This document shows positions 9,277-18,288 of a stretch of 64,000 nucleotides of DNA, in pieces. The position numbers and the translations under genes were made by a program. This DNA comes from Mycobacterium pseudokansasii (lineage in GTDB: Bacteria; Actinomycetota; Actinomycetes; Mycobacteriales; Mycobacteriaceae). The stretch's first letter is position 1. Every line of letters starts with the position of its first letter. Location of the stretch: assembly GCF_900566075.1 (NCBI RefSeq), contig NZ_UPHU01000001.1, forward strand, positions 372,001 to 436,000. Direction: 5' to 3'. The notes beneath the pieces were generated by a model, which saw nothing but the letters and a program-made list of their open reading frames with translations, was not told the origin of the DNA and searched no databases.

Positions 9277-9342
9277 GGTGACATCCTCTGCTGGTGGTCT
9301 AGCGGAAGGTTCCCCGCCCAGCCTGCCACTATCGTGGCCAGT

Positions 9343-10992
9343 GTGACTACCGCCGCCCAACTCATGGTGAAGTGCCTGGAAAGCGAGGGGGTGTCCGTCG
9401 TCTTCGGGATACCGGGCGAGGAGAACATCCGTTTCGTACAGGCGTTGGCCGCATCGGACATCCGCTATGTGCTCACCCGGCACGAGCAGGCGGCCGCGTT
9501 CATGGCCGAGATGTACGGCCGGGTCACGGGCCGCGCCGCGGTGGTGTCGACGACGCTGGGACCGGGCGCGATCAACATGCAGCTCGGCGTCGCGGACGCG
9601 ACCACCAACAGCACCCCGATGGTCGCGATCTCGGCGCAGGTGGGTCACGACCGGGAGTTCAAGGAATCGCACCAGTACGTCGACCTGGTGTCGATGTTCG
9701 CCCCGATCACCCGGTGGGCCGCCGGCGTGCCCACCGCGCGCGCCATACCGGAGATGTTCCGCAAAGCGTTCAAGGTCGCCGAGACCGAACGCCCGGCGGC
9801 GGTGTACCTGGCGGTGCCCGAGCATCTGGACGCCGACGCAGCCGACTATTGCGACCTGGCCCCGTTGCCGCGCAATGTGGTGCGCGCCGACGCGCCGGCG
9901 GCGGGACAGGTCGCACGCGCCGTCGAGATCCTGCGCGCGGCTCGCCGGGCCGTCGTGCTGGCCGGACATGGCGCCGCCCGTGGCGACGCGACCGCGGCAC
10001 TGGTCCGGTTCGCCGACGCGCTCGGCGTGCCGGTGGCCAACACGTTCCACGGCAAGGGCGTGATGCCCGACGACCACCCCAGCAGCATCGGCACCATGGG
10101 GTTCATGCGGCACGACTACGTCAACTTCGGGTTCGACGACGCCGACGTCGTGATCGCCGTCGGTTACGAGCTACAGGAGTTCGACCCCGTCCAGATCAAC
10201 CCGGGCGGCGACAAGAAGATCATTCATATCCACCGCTTCCCGGCCGAGGTCGACGCACACTATCCGGTCGCGGTGGGGATCATCGGCGACATCAGCGCCT
10301 CCCTGGATGCGCTGACGGACGCGCTGTCCGGCCACCGCTTCGACTGCGGCACCGACATGCCCGGATCCGGCTTACTCGAAGAAGAATTCGCTCGGGGACA
10401 ACAGGATTCGCGTTTCCCGCTGGCACCGCAACGAGTGGTGGCCGACACCCGGGCGGCGCTCGGGCGCAACGACGTCGTACTGGTCGACACCGGGGCCACC
10501 AAGATGTGGATGGCCCGGCTGTATCCGACGTACCAACGCAACACCTGTCTGATATCAAATGGCTTGTCCACCATGGGCTTTTCCCTGCCTGGGGCCATCG
10601 GTGTCAAGCTGGCCCGGCCGGACGCCAAGGTGCTGGCCGTCGTCGGCGACGGCGCGTTCCTGATGAACTCGCAGGAAATCGAGACCGCCGTCCGGGAGCG
10701 GATACCGCTGGTGGTGCTGATCTGGGAAGACGGCGGATATGGGCTCATCGAGTGGAAGATGGACCTCGAACTCGGCGAACACTATTACGTCAAGTTCGGC
10801 AATCCCGATGTGGTGAGCTACGCGAAAAGCTTTGGCGCCAAGGGGTATCGCATCACCAGCGCCGAGGAATTGCTGCCGACACTGAAAGCCGCGCTCGAGG
10901 ACGACGGTGTCGCACTGATCTCCTGTCCCGTCGACTACTCCGAGAACCTGCGCCTGACGGACCGGCTGGGACAGTTGGACGGCACACTGTAG
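9343..10992 (+). CDS. ThDP-dependent enzyme, catabolic acetolactate-synthase-like
   Basis: A 549-residue enzyme with the three-domain layout of the acetolactate synthase/pyruvate oxidase family. Visible features are VVFGIPGEENIRFVQAL, the cofactor-activating Glu48 (LTRHEQAAAFMAE) and the ThDP/Mg motif beginning VVGDGAFLMNSQEIETA and ending WEDGGYGLIEW. The C-terminal wording (VKFGNPDVVSYAKSFGAKG) is closest to catabolic AlsS-type enzymes, which condense two pyruvates to acetolactate without needing a regulatory subunit; no such subunit lies nearby. The GTG start at 9343 precedes TTAAQLMV and has no clear Shine-Dalgarno sequence. I know of no counterpart at this position in H37Rv. Its divergence from gabD1 leaves open a 2-oxo-acid decarboxylase role; the substrate is undetermined. 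Confidence 0.8.
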   Translation: MTTAAQLMVKCLESEGVSVVFGIPGEENIRFVQALAASDIRYVLTRHEQAAAFMAEMYGRVTGRAAVVSTTLGPGAINMQLGVADATTNSTPMVAISAQVGHDREFKESHQYVDLVSMFAPITRWAAGVPTARAIPEMFRKAFKVAETERPAAVYLAVPEHLDADAADYCDLAPLPRNVVRADAPAAGQVARAVEILRAARRAVVLAGHGAARGDATAALVRFADALGVPVANTFHGKGVMPDDHPSSIGTMGFMRHDYVNFGFDDADVVIAVGYELQEFDPVQINPGGDKKIIHIHRFPAEVDAHYPVAVGIIGDISASLDALTDALSGHRFDCGTDMPGSGLLEEEFARGQQDSRFPLAPQRVVADTRAALGRNDVVLVDTGATKMWMARLYPTYQRNTCLISNGLSTMGFSLPGAIGVKLARPDAKVLAVVGDGAFLMNSQEIETAVRERIPLVVLIWEDGGYGLIEWKMDLELGEHYYVKFGNPDVVSYAKSFGAKGYRITSAEELLPTLKAALEDDGVALISCPVDYSENLRLTDRLGQLDGTL

Positions 10993-11374
10993 CTTCGGGC
11001 GGCGGCCGGCCCTTCGGCTTAGGCGGGGCTTCCAAACACTCGAATCCATCGGAGGCCTGGCCGGAATCGCCCGCAACCTGTCCGGCTTCTTCAGCCGAGA
11101 TATCGCCGACGACAAGCGGTATCGGCGTAACAGGTTCTGCCGGCAGAGTCGCCAACAGGTCGTACCCCCAAAGGCTCGCCGCTCTGCGGAACTTGGGGCA
11201 GATGCCTCGATGCGCGGACATTATTGGCGCCCGGACCATCATATGCATGTCCAGCTGCGCCAGCCGACGGGCATTGACACTCATCCGCTGCGAAATTGCA
11301 GGCCGGAGTCGTTGCAACTCATGAGAAATCGCCAACCTCAACATGAAACCGGTTGGTACACAGAAAGGAAAACC
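10993..11374. other. 382-base spacer before the osmC remnant
   Basis: No gene is well supported here. The minus strand is open from about 11344 to beyond 10993 and begins MLRLAISHELQRLRPAI, which could be the decayed end of a divergent regulator, but there is no recognisable domain or ribosome-binding site. AGAAAGGA (11363-11370) is the ribosome-binding site of the osmC remnant. Confidence 0.4.
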
Positions 11375-11953
11375 ATGACCACCACGAACGCTTCCGTCGA
11401 CAACGGCGTCAACGTCGACGCTCTGCTCGCAGCCCGTACCACATTGGCCGGTGAACCACAATTGGCCCAATTTCAGTGGCGCGCAAATCACCGCTGGGTC
11501 AACGGAACCCGCAGTCGAGCCACCATCGACACATTCTACGGCTTGGGGGCGGAACAGCACCACAAGACGCCGTTCACGTATGACATCGATCACCCGTTGG
11601 CATTTGCCGGACATGACAACGGCGCCGCGCCCGTCGAATACGTACTGGTTGCGCTCGGCGGCTGCTTGACCGCCGGTATTGCGTCGATCGCTCAGCAGTG
11701 GTTACGGCCACACCGGCCGCGCTGCCCTGATCATCGGTCGCAGCCGCCGCGGTCGCGTGGGGTGTTTGCCTCAACTTCGGGCACCCCGCACCAGGAGCGG
11801 TTGCCACTGAGCGGCAACACTCGGCCGGGCCAGTCGGTCCTGGCCCCGGCGGATAATGGCGCGCGGATTGCCGGATCAAGCACATGGCGGGCACCGCAGC
11901 GCGTTTCTTGCGTTGGCTCCCATCCCGTTTTCGCTGACCGCAATCGGCGCTAG
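11375..11953 (+). pseudogene. Truncated OsmC-family peroxiredoxin-like gene
   Basis: From ATG 11375, preceded by AGAAAGGA, about 108 residues match an OsmC-like protein: DTFYGLGAEQHHKTPF, then PVEYVLVALGGCLTAGIA, which contains the first redox cysteine. After about 11700 the frame stays open to 11953, but the sequence becomes arginine/proline-rich (LRPHRPRCPDHRSQPP) with no OsmC character. The C-terminal half with the second catalytic cysteine is absent in all frames inspected. OsmC proteins reduce organic hydroperoxides using both cysteines, so this product should be inactive. It sits directly upstream of the pknK-type gene in a segment that looks inserted relative to M. tuberculosis. Confidence 0.7.
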
Positions 11954-12007
11954 GGTGTCAGTGTCAGCGGAGCTCAACAGCCTCCCTGGGGAGGATAGTG
12001 ACCGGCG

Positions 12008-15000
12008 ATGGTCGACGTCGATTCGCACCCGACGCAGCGGGGTCTGGTCCCCGACATCCCCGCGGAACTGCGCGAGGCGGGATTCGACGACGTCGCCGAG
12101 ATCGGGCGCGGAGGTTTCGGCGTCGTATACCGGTGCGCGCAGCCGCTGCTGGACCGCATGGTCGCCGTCAAGGTGCTGACCACCGACCTGGATCCGGAGA
12201 ACCTCGAGCGCTTCCTGCGTGAGCAGCATGCAATGGGCAAGCTGTCCGGCCACCCGAACATCGTGACCATCCTGCAGGTCGGCACCACGGTGAGCGGCCG
12301 GCCGTTCATCGTCATGCCCTACCACGCCAAGAATTCGCTGGAATCGCTGATCCGCAGCCATGGGCCGCTGGATTGGGGTGAGACGCTGCGCATCGGCGTG
12401 AAGCTCGCGGGCGCACTCGCGGCCGCCCATCGTGCCGGCATCCTGCACCGTGACGTCAAGCCGGCGAACATCCTGCTTACCGAGTACGGCGAACCGGAAC
12501 TGACCGACTTCGGAATCGCCAGGATGTCCGGCGGCTTCCAGACCGCCACCGGGATCATCACCGGCTCGCCGGCGTTCACCGCGCCCGAAGTGCTCGAAGG
12601 CAATGCGCCCACACCGGCGTCGGATCTGTATTCCCTTGGCGCTACGCTGTTTTGCGCGCTGACCGGACACGCCGCATTCGAGCGCCGCAGCGGTGAGAAG
12701 GTCATCGCTCAGTTCCTGCGCATCACGTCGCAGCCGGTCCCGGATCTGCGGGAGCACGGACTGCCGGCTGACGTGGCCGCGGTGATCGAACGGGCGATGG
12801 CGCGCGATCCCGCGGCGCGCCCACCGGGTGCGGCGGCGTTCGGCGACGAGCTGCGCGACGTTCAACGCGCCAGCGGCGTCGCCGTCGACGAGATGGCCCT
12901 GCCCGTCGATCTGGGCGTGGAGCGCCGGACGTCGCCGGCGGCCCCCTCGGCGGTGCGGCGGGACACTGGAGCCACACCGACACCGCCGACGCCGACGACG
13001 AAGTACCGACCGCCGGTTCCGACCCGATCGCTGGTTGTCCGTAACCGGCTGCTCGACGTGTTGCGGGCGGGCGGACGGCGACGGCTGGTCCTCATCCACG
13101 CGCCCTCCGGTTTCGGCAAGAGCACGCTGGCGGCCCAGTGGCGCGAGGAGCTGGGCAGTCGGATACCCGTGGGCTGGTTGACCATCGACGACGACGACAA
13201 CAACGAGGTGTGGTTTTTGGCGCACCTACTCGAGTCGATACGGCAGGTCCGCCCGGCGCTCGCCGCGTCGCTGGGACAGGTGCTCGACGAGCACGGCGAC
13301 GACGCGGCCCGATATGTGCTGACCGCGCTCATCGACGAGATACACCAGAATGACGACCGGCTGGTGGTGGTCATCGACGACTGGCACCGGGTGTCGGATA
13401 CCCGGACCATCGGCGCGCTCGGTTTTCTGCTCGAGCGCGGCTGCCACCATCTGCAGGTCATCGTGACCAGCTGGTCACGTGCCGGGCTACCGGTGAGCAA
13501 ATTGCGGATATGCGACGAACTCGTCGAGATCGACAGTGACGCACTACGTTTCGACGTCGAGGAAGCGCGATCGCTGCTCAACGATGTCGGCCTGGGGCTG
13601 CCGGATGGTGACGTGCGGGCACTGACCACCTCGACCGACGGATGGGTCGCCGCGCTGCAATTGGCGGCGTTGTCGCTGCGCGGCGGCGCCGACGCCGGAA
13701 GCCTGGTGAGCCGGATCTCCGGTGCGAGCGAGATGATCGGCGATTTCCTCGCCGAGAACGTGCTGGACAGCCTGGAACCAGAGTTGCTCGACTTCTTGCT
13801 GGCGACATCGATCACCGAGCGCACCTGTGGTGGGCTGGCGTCCGCGCTGGCCGAGGTGCCGCGCGGGCAGGCAATGCTGGAAGACGTCGAGCAGCGCGGC
13901 CTGTTCCTGCAGCGAATCGACAACGACCCGAACTGGTTTCGCTACCATCACTTGTTCGCCGAATTCCTGCGCCACCGGCTCGAACGTGACCACCCCGACC
14001 GGGTAGGCCAACTCCATCGCGTGGCTGCGGACTGGTTCGCCGAACACGACCACCTCAACGAAGCCGTCGACCACGCGCTGGCCTCGGGCGACGCCGCCCG
14101 GGCGGTCGACCTGGTCGAGCAGGACGAGACCAACCTGCTCGAGCAATCGAAGATGACGACGCTGCTGGAAATCGTCAAGAAACTGCCGCCGCGATTGGTG
14201 GTTTCGAGAGCGCGGCTGCAGCTGACCCTGGCGTGGACGAACGTTCTGCTGCAACGGTTGGCGCCCGCCGCCGCGGCGCTGAAGTCATTCGAGACGGCAC
14301 TGGGTCGCGCTGATCTCGGCGACGTGACGCGGGCAGATCTGCGGGTGGAGGCCGACGTGCTGCGTGCAGTCGGAGAGGTCTTCGCCGACAGGGTGGACGC
14401 CATCGATCATCTGGTTGCCGAGGCACTGGCACGGCCGGACAGCTTCCATCCGCGGGTGGGCGGCGTGGCGGGAAGCCTGGCAGCGTTCGCCGCAGTCCAC
14501 CGTTTCGAATTCGACGCCGCGAATCGGCTACTCGCGTGGGCGGAGCCCTACCAGGAGATGATGGGCCCCTTCGCCGGCGTGTACGCACATTGCTTCGGCG
14601 GCATCGCTGCCAGGTATAGGCTCGACATTCCCGGCGCCCTGAAGAATTTCCGGGAAGCCTACGAGTTGGGCGCGGCGGCGGGACAGCACTCCTACGCGGC
14701 GCGGCTCGCCAGCGCCCTTCTCGGCGAATTGCGCTACCAGACCGGCGAATTGGCCGAGGCCACCCGTTTGCTCGACGAGGGCTACCAGCTGGAGTCCGAG
14801 GGTGCCGGAGTCGACATCATGATCGCCAGGTACGTGACGGGTGCAAGAGTCAAGGCAGTGCAAGGGGATCGCGGTGCCGCGATCGATCGCCTCACCGATG
14901 GAATGGCGGCGGCGGAGCGGCTGCGGCTGCCGAGGCTGGCGGCCGCCGTCAACAATGAGCGAATCCGGCTGGGTATCGCGATCCCGCAGGAGATCGCGGT

Positions 15001-15337
15001 CCGGTTGCGCGCGACCCGCACCATTCATCAGCCTCCCCGTGGCGACGGAATCGCCACGATCACCGCCGAACTCGACGAGGACTCCGGCATTCGCCTGTTA
15101 TCGGCGAGCGACTCGGCAGAGGACCAGGAGCAGGCATGCCGGCGTGCCGCCGATCTGCTTGCCGGCATCGACGGCAGGCGACGGCCCTGGGCGGCATTGG
15201 GTGCGCAGCTGCTGCTAGTCGAAACACTCAGGGCAACAGGGAAAATCGACGACGCCAACGCCCTGGCGCCCGCGGTCGTCGCGCGCTGCCGCGAACACGG
15301 ACTGCCGGGGCTGCTTACGGACGCGGGACTCGGCTGA
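12008..15337 (+). CDS. pknK: PknK-type serine/threonine kinase fused to MalT-like ATPase
   Basis: A 1109-residue protein, essentially the length of M. tuberculosis PknK (1110). The kinase domain occupies about residues 25-285: glycine loop GRGGFGVVY (33-41), Lys55, catalytic Asp149 in HRDVKPAN, DFG at 167-169, and activation-loop Thr residues. A proline/threonine linker follows, then a STAND/MalT-like ATPase with Walker A APSGFGKST (365-373) and Walker B VVVIDD (about 453-458), then helical repeats to the C-terminus. PknK phosphorylates the regulator VirS and slows growth under stress in M. tuberculosis, where its gene adjoins virS/mymA. Here it is next to an osmC remnant and a GNAT gene, so this is either a relocated orthologue or a second copy. 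The ATG at 12008 follows a GGGGAGGA lying rather far upstream. Confidence 0.9.
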   Translation: MVDVDSHPTQRGLVPDIPAELREAGFDDVAEIGRGGFGVVYRCAQPLLDRMVAVKVLTTDLDPENLERFLREQHAMGKLSGHPNIVTILQVGTTVSGRPFIVMPYHAKNSLESLIRSHGPLDWGETLRIGVKLAGALAAAHRAGILHRDVKPANILLTEYGEPELTDFGIARMSGGFQTATGIITGSPAFTAPEVLEGNAPTPASDLYSLGATLFCALTGHAAFERRSGEKVIAQFLRITSQPVPDLREHGLPADVAAVIERAMARDPAARPPGAAAFGDELRDVQRASGVAVDEMALPVDLGVERRTSPAAPSAVRRDTGATPTPPTPTTKYRPPVPTRSLVVRNRLLDVLRAGGRRRLVLIHAPSGFGKSTLAAQWREELGSRIPVGWLTIDDDDNNEVWFLAHLLESIRQVRPALAASLGQVLDEHGDDAARYVLTALIDEIHQNDDRLVVVIDDWHRVSDTRTIGALGFLLERGCHHLQVIVTSWSRAGLPVSKLRICDELVEIDSDALRFDVEEARSLLNDVGLGLPDGDVRALTTSTDGWVAALQLAALSLRGGADAGSLVSRISGASEMIGDFLAENVLDSLEPELLDFLLATSITERTCGGLASALAEVPRGQAMLEDVEQRGLFLQRIDNDPNWFRYHHLFAEFLRHRLERDHPDRVGQLHRVAADWFAEHDHLNEAVDHALASGDAARAVDLVEQDETNLLEQSKMTTLLEIVKKLPPRLVVSRARLQLTLAWTNVLLQRLAPAAAALKSFETALGRADLGDVTRADLRVEADVLRAVGEVFADRVDAIDHLVAEALARPDSFHPRVGGVAGSLAAFAAVHRFEFDAANRLLAWAEPYQEMMGPFAGVYAHCFGGIAARYRLDIPGALKNFREAYELGAAAGQHSYAARLASALLGELRYQTGELAEATRLLDEGYQLESEGAGVDIMIARYVTGARVKAVQGDRGAAIDRLTDGMAAAERLRLPRLAAAVNNERIRLGIAIPQEIAVRLRATRTIHQPPRGDGIATITAELDEDSGIRLLSASDSAEDQEQACRRAADLLAGIDGRRRPWAALGAQLLLVETLRATGKIDDANALAPAVVARCREHGLPGLLTDAGLG

Positions 15338-15352
15338 AGAACTGCCCCGAAC

Positions 15353-15676
15353 TCAAGCCCGAGCTCGCACTGCTGCGTGCGCCTGCGGAGTGATCGGGTC
15401 GAGGATGTCGTCGTAGTCGTTGTGTTTGTCGACGTAGGCCGCGACGAACGGGCAGATCGCCACGATGCGCCTTCCCGACGCGCGGGTATCGGCCAGCGCC
15501 GCGGCGATGAGTTGGTTGGCCAGGCCACGGCCGGAGAACTTCTCATCGACTTCGGTGTGGTAGAAGATGCGCTGGCCGCCGGTGTCGACATAGGCGGTCA
15601 GCCCGGCTCGCACGCCGTCGGCGCTGATCTCGTAACGCTTGTTTTCGGTGGCGTTGGTGACGGTCGGTTCGGTCAT
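15353..15676 (-). CDS. Small GNAT-family N-acetyltransferase (Acetyltransf_CG/YjdJ type)
   Basis: A 107-residue single-domain protein. VDEKFSGRGLANQLI carries the acetyl-CoA pyrophosphate-binding R/Q-x-x-G-x-G/A-like loop, and ICPFVAAYVDKHNDY is the conserved C-terminal signature of this small subfamily. Substrates of these enzymes are mostly unknown. The ATG at 15676 has GAGGGG just upstream; the frame extends 15 further codons without support. It converges on the pknK-type gene with a 15-base gap. Confidence 0.8.
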   Translation of the reverse strand: MTEPTVTNATENKRYEISADGVRAGLTAYVDTGGQRIFYHTEVDEKFSGRGLANQLIAAALADTRASGRRIVAICPFVAAYVDKHNDYDDILDPITPQAHAAVRARA

Positions 15677-16008
15677 AACCCCTCTATCAGGTCGGTTGGT
15701 GCGGCATTTCCGCTGACACAAACTCCAGGGCTGGTAGTAGCGACGCTACCCGCGGAGTTGCCAGAGCGCTCGCGACGGCCGGGCAACCGATACGCAATTG
15801 TCCGCCAAGGAGGAACGGGCGTCGCTGGTGGCGGTTCGGGACGTCGCCGACAACCGCGGACGTGGCCGGATGGGCAGCGGCCATCCGGCGACCGTATCGA
15901 TAATCCCGTGACGACGTCGCAAGCCGGGGACCGGCGCGATGCCTCGTTGTCGCGGATAGCTGGGCACGACGGATGTCCACCGACGCAGAACCGGGTGTGG
16001 GGCGCCCC
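15677..16008. other. 332-base intergenic stretch without a supported gene
   Basis: Several short frames are open on both strands but none has a ribosome-binding site or a recognised domain. A plus-strand reading around 15798-15914 (KEERASLVAVRDVADN) has protein-like composition and may be a gene relic; nothing more can be said from sequence alone. Confidence 0.35.
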
Positions 16009-17454
16009 TCACCCGGGCGGTGATTCGGCTCTCCCGAGCGACATCGGCCGCACGTAGCTACCTACCAGCGTGCGATGCCACCAGGCGCGGTTGCGTCGCA
16101 GCTCCTGAAAAGTGGTGAAGCGGTACCGATATAGCTGAGCACGCACATACCGTGGCGGCTTATCAGGAAATGGGTTGTGCCGCAACAACGTCAGCGTCGG
16201 CGGATCGTTGCGCAACAGTCGCGTCAGCAACGGCGTCATCCAGGGCAACGCGTAGCCCGGAGAGATCGCGGCAAACCACATCAGCCAATCCAGGCGTAGG
16301 TGGTAGGGCGCCCATTGCCGCGGCAATCGGCGCACGGAGCCGGGTTTGCCCTTGAATTCGTACTCTTTCCACACCGTAGTGTCGGTGATCGCTGCATCGT
16401 CGGTTCCCTCGATCACCACCTCGTGGCGGCTGCGGCTGATGGTGCCGAATGCGCCGTAGGTGTTCACCAAATGAAAGGGGTTGAACGACATGTTCATCCG
16501 CTGCCGGGTGGACAGCATGTTGCGTGCCGGCCAGTAGCTCAGAATCAACACCGCCGCGGCGAACACGAACACCAGGGCGGTGAACCACAGCGGCGGTCCA
16601 GCCAGCGCGGGTTGAGCAGGTACCGGCAGCACCGCCGCCAGCGATGCCTGGTCGACCGCGCTGCATGCCAGCAGGATCGTCAGCCAGTTGAGCCACGAGA
16701 AGTTTCCCGAGAGCACCAACCACAGCTGGGTGACCATGATGACGGCCGCCGCAATGCTGGCGACCGGTTGCGGGGCGAACAATCCGAACGGCACGAGCAG
16801 CTGCGCAAAATGGTTGCCCGCCACCTCGATACGGTGCAGCGGCTTGGGCAGGTGATGGAAGAACCAGCTCAGCGGCCCCGGCATGGGTTGCGTCTCATGG
16901 TGGTAGTACAGGCACGTGAGGTTGCGCCAGCACGGGTCACCGCGCATCTTGATCAGTCCCGCGCCGAACTCGACCCGAAACAGCAGCCAGCGCACCAGCC
17001 ACAGCGTCAGAATCGGCGGTGCCACCCGGGCGTTGCCCAGGAAGATCATCAGGAATCCGGTTTCGAGTAGCAATGATTCCCAACCGAATCCGTACCACAC
17101 CTGGCCCACGTTGACGATCGACAGATACAGCACCCACAGTGCGAGCCACATCAGCATGGCGGCCCACAACGGGACCAAGTCGGCCAAACCGGCGACGACC
17201 GCCGCCGACAGCAGGACGCCGAGCCAGCACCCGCCGGCGAACAAGCGGTCGGAATAGTGGAGGTGAAAGAGGCTCGGTGTTCGCCAGAAGGACCTGCCGG
17301 CCACATATCGCGGCACCGGCAGCATTCCCTGCTCTCCGATGAGTGACCGGAACTGCAGCGCGGCGGCGATGAACGCGGTCAGGTAGATGACCGCGGCGCC
17401 CCGCTCGAGCACCATTCTGCCCAGCCAGTATTCGGGTGCCGAAAACCATCCCAT
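16009..17454 (-). CDS. Lipase maturation factor (LMF1)-family membrane protein (Rv0235c orthologue)
   Basis: A 481-residue polytopic protein with about eight hydrophobic helices and a soluble C-terminal segment. The family resemblance lies in the aromatic-rich stretches WYGFGWESLLLETGF, FRVEFGAGLIKMRGDPCW and LTCLYYHHETQPMPGP. Eukaryotic LMF1 helps lipoprotein lipase fold in the endoplasmic reticulum; the role of mycobacterial members is unknown. Length agrees with Rv0235c (482). The gene lies downstream of the GDPD gene on the same strand with a 71-base gap, so it may be part of the aftD transcription unit. Confidence 0.85.
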   Translation of the reverse strand: MGWFSAPEYWLGRMVLERGAAVIYLTAFIAAALQFRSLIGEQGMLPVPRYVAGRSFWRTPSLFHLHYSDRLFAGGCWLGVLLSAAVVAGLADLVPLWAAMLMWLALWVLYLSIVNVGQVWYGFGWESLLLETGFLMIFLGNARVAPPILTLWLVRWLLFRVEFGAGLIKMRGDPCWRNLTCLYYHHETQPMPGPLSWFFHHLPKPLHRIEVAGNHFAQLLVPFGLFAPQPVASIAAAVIMVTQLWLVLSGNFSWLNWLTILLACSAVDQASLAAVLPVPAQPALAGPPLWFTALVFVFAAAVLILSYWPARNMLSTRQRMNMSFNPFHLVNTYGAFGTISRSRHEVVIEGTDDAAITDTTVWKEYEFKGKPGSVRRLPRQWAPYHLRLDWLMWFAAISPGYALPWMTPLLTRLLRNDPPTLTLLRHNPFPDKPPRYVRAQLYRYRFTTFQELRRNRAWWHRTLVGSYVRPMSLGRAESPPG

Positions 17455-17525
17455 GGCCGCAACTCCTCGAACCCGCGTATCCAGTTAACCAGTCGGCAAA
17501 CTGGTAGCCAACAGGTGCCGCGCCC

Positions 17526-18287
17526 CTACCACTGTCCCCGCGACGTAAGCACCTCACGGAGCAGGTCCGCGCGATCGGTGATGATGCCGTCCACGCCGAT
17601 GTCGAGAAGCGCATGCATGGCCGCGGGGTCGTCGATCGTCCAGGCATGCACCTGACGTCCGGAAGCATGCATTGCCCGCAACAACGCCGGCGTGATCACC
17701 GGCACGCCGCCCAGCCGCGGTGGCAACTGCACGCAGTCGCTGTCGCGCAGCATCCGCTGCGCATACGCCCGCCGGCCCGCCGACCGGGCCGCCATGAACG
17801 CCATGAACGCACCCGTACCCGCCGCACTGGCAACCCGCTGGGTGAGCAGACGTACGGCCCGCTGGCGACGCCGGTCGGAAAACGACGCGATCAGCACCCG
17901 GTCGTGCACCTTCAACCGCTCGATGACCTCGACGGTCGGTTCGATGGCCGACTCGGCTTTGATGTCGATATTGACCCGCGCGTCCGGGAACGTGACAAGT
18001 AGTTCTTCGAGCGTCGGAATCGGTTCTCCGGAGCCCAGATCCGCCGCACTGGCCTGTCGCCAGGACAGCTGGTCGATCGCACCCGAGACTCCGGACGCGA
18101 GCGGGAGCCGGCGGTCATGCAGGATCACCGCGACGCCGTCCCGGGTGGCGCGAACGTCTGTCTCGAGGTAACGGAACCCGAGTTTCACTGCCTCGTGAAA
18201 GGCCGCCATGCTGTTCTTGGGCAGCCTGAACGAGGTGAACCCGCGGTGCGCCATGGCAATTGGTCCGGTGCTGCGAAAGAACTCCAC
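17526..18287 (-). CDS. Glycerophosphodiester phosphodiesterase (GDPD) family protein
   Basis: About 253 residues, a GDPD-type TIM barrel: AMAHRGF supplies the His-Arg catalytic pair, YLETDVRATRDG the acidic metal ligands, VILHDRRL the second catalytic His, and VNIDIKAE the core strand. The C-terminus AWTIDDPAAMHALLDIGVDG is typical. Such enzymes cleave glycerophosphodiesters to sn-glycerol-3-phosphate and an alcohol. The GTG at 18287 begins one base after the aftD stop and is preceded by AGGAGA, so translation is coupled to aftD. I do not recall a GDPD gene between aftD and Rv0235c in H37Rv, so this looks like a lineage difference. No signal peptide is apparent. Confidence 0.88.
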   Translation of the reverse strand: MEFFRSTGPIAMAHRGFTSFRLPKNSMAAFHEAVKLGFRYLETDVRATRDGVAVILHDRRLPLASGVSGAIDQLSWRQASAADLGSGEPIPTLEELLVTFPDARVNIDIKAESAIEPTVEVIERLKVHDRVLIASFSDRRRQRAVRLLTQRVASAAGTGAFMAFMAARSAGRRAYAQRMLRDSDCVQLPPRLGGVPVITPALLRAMHASGRQVHAWTIDDPAAMHALLDIGVDGIITDRADLLREVLTSRGQW

Positions 18288-18288
18288 G

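Noticed and set aside
8803..9342. Upstream extension of the ThDP-enzyme frame into gabD1
   Set aside because: The protein character begins at the GTG at 9343; the extension is antisense to gabD1.
11876..13225. A 449-codon minus-strand frame opposite the kinase domain
   Set aside because: The kinase motifs on the plus strand are unambiguous; the opposite frame is a codon-bias shadow.
11000..16000. Mobile element explaining the pknK segment
   Set aside because: No transposase, integrase, terminal repeats or tRNA attachment site was seen.
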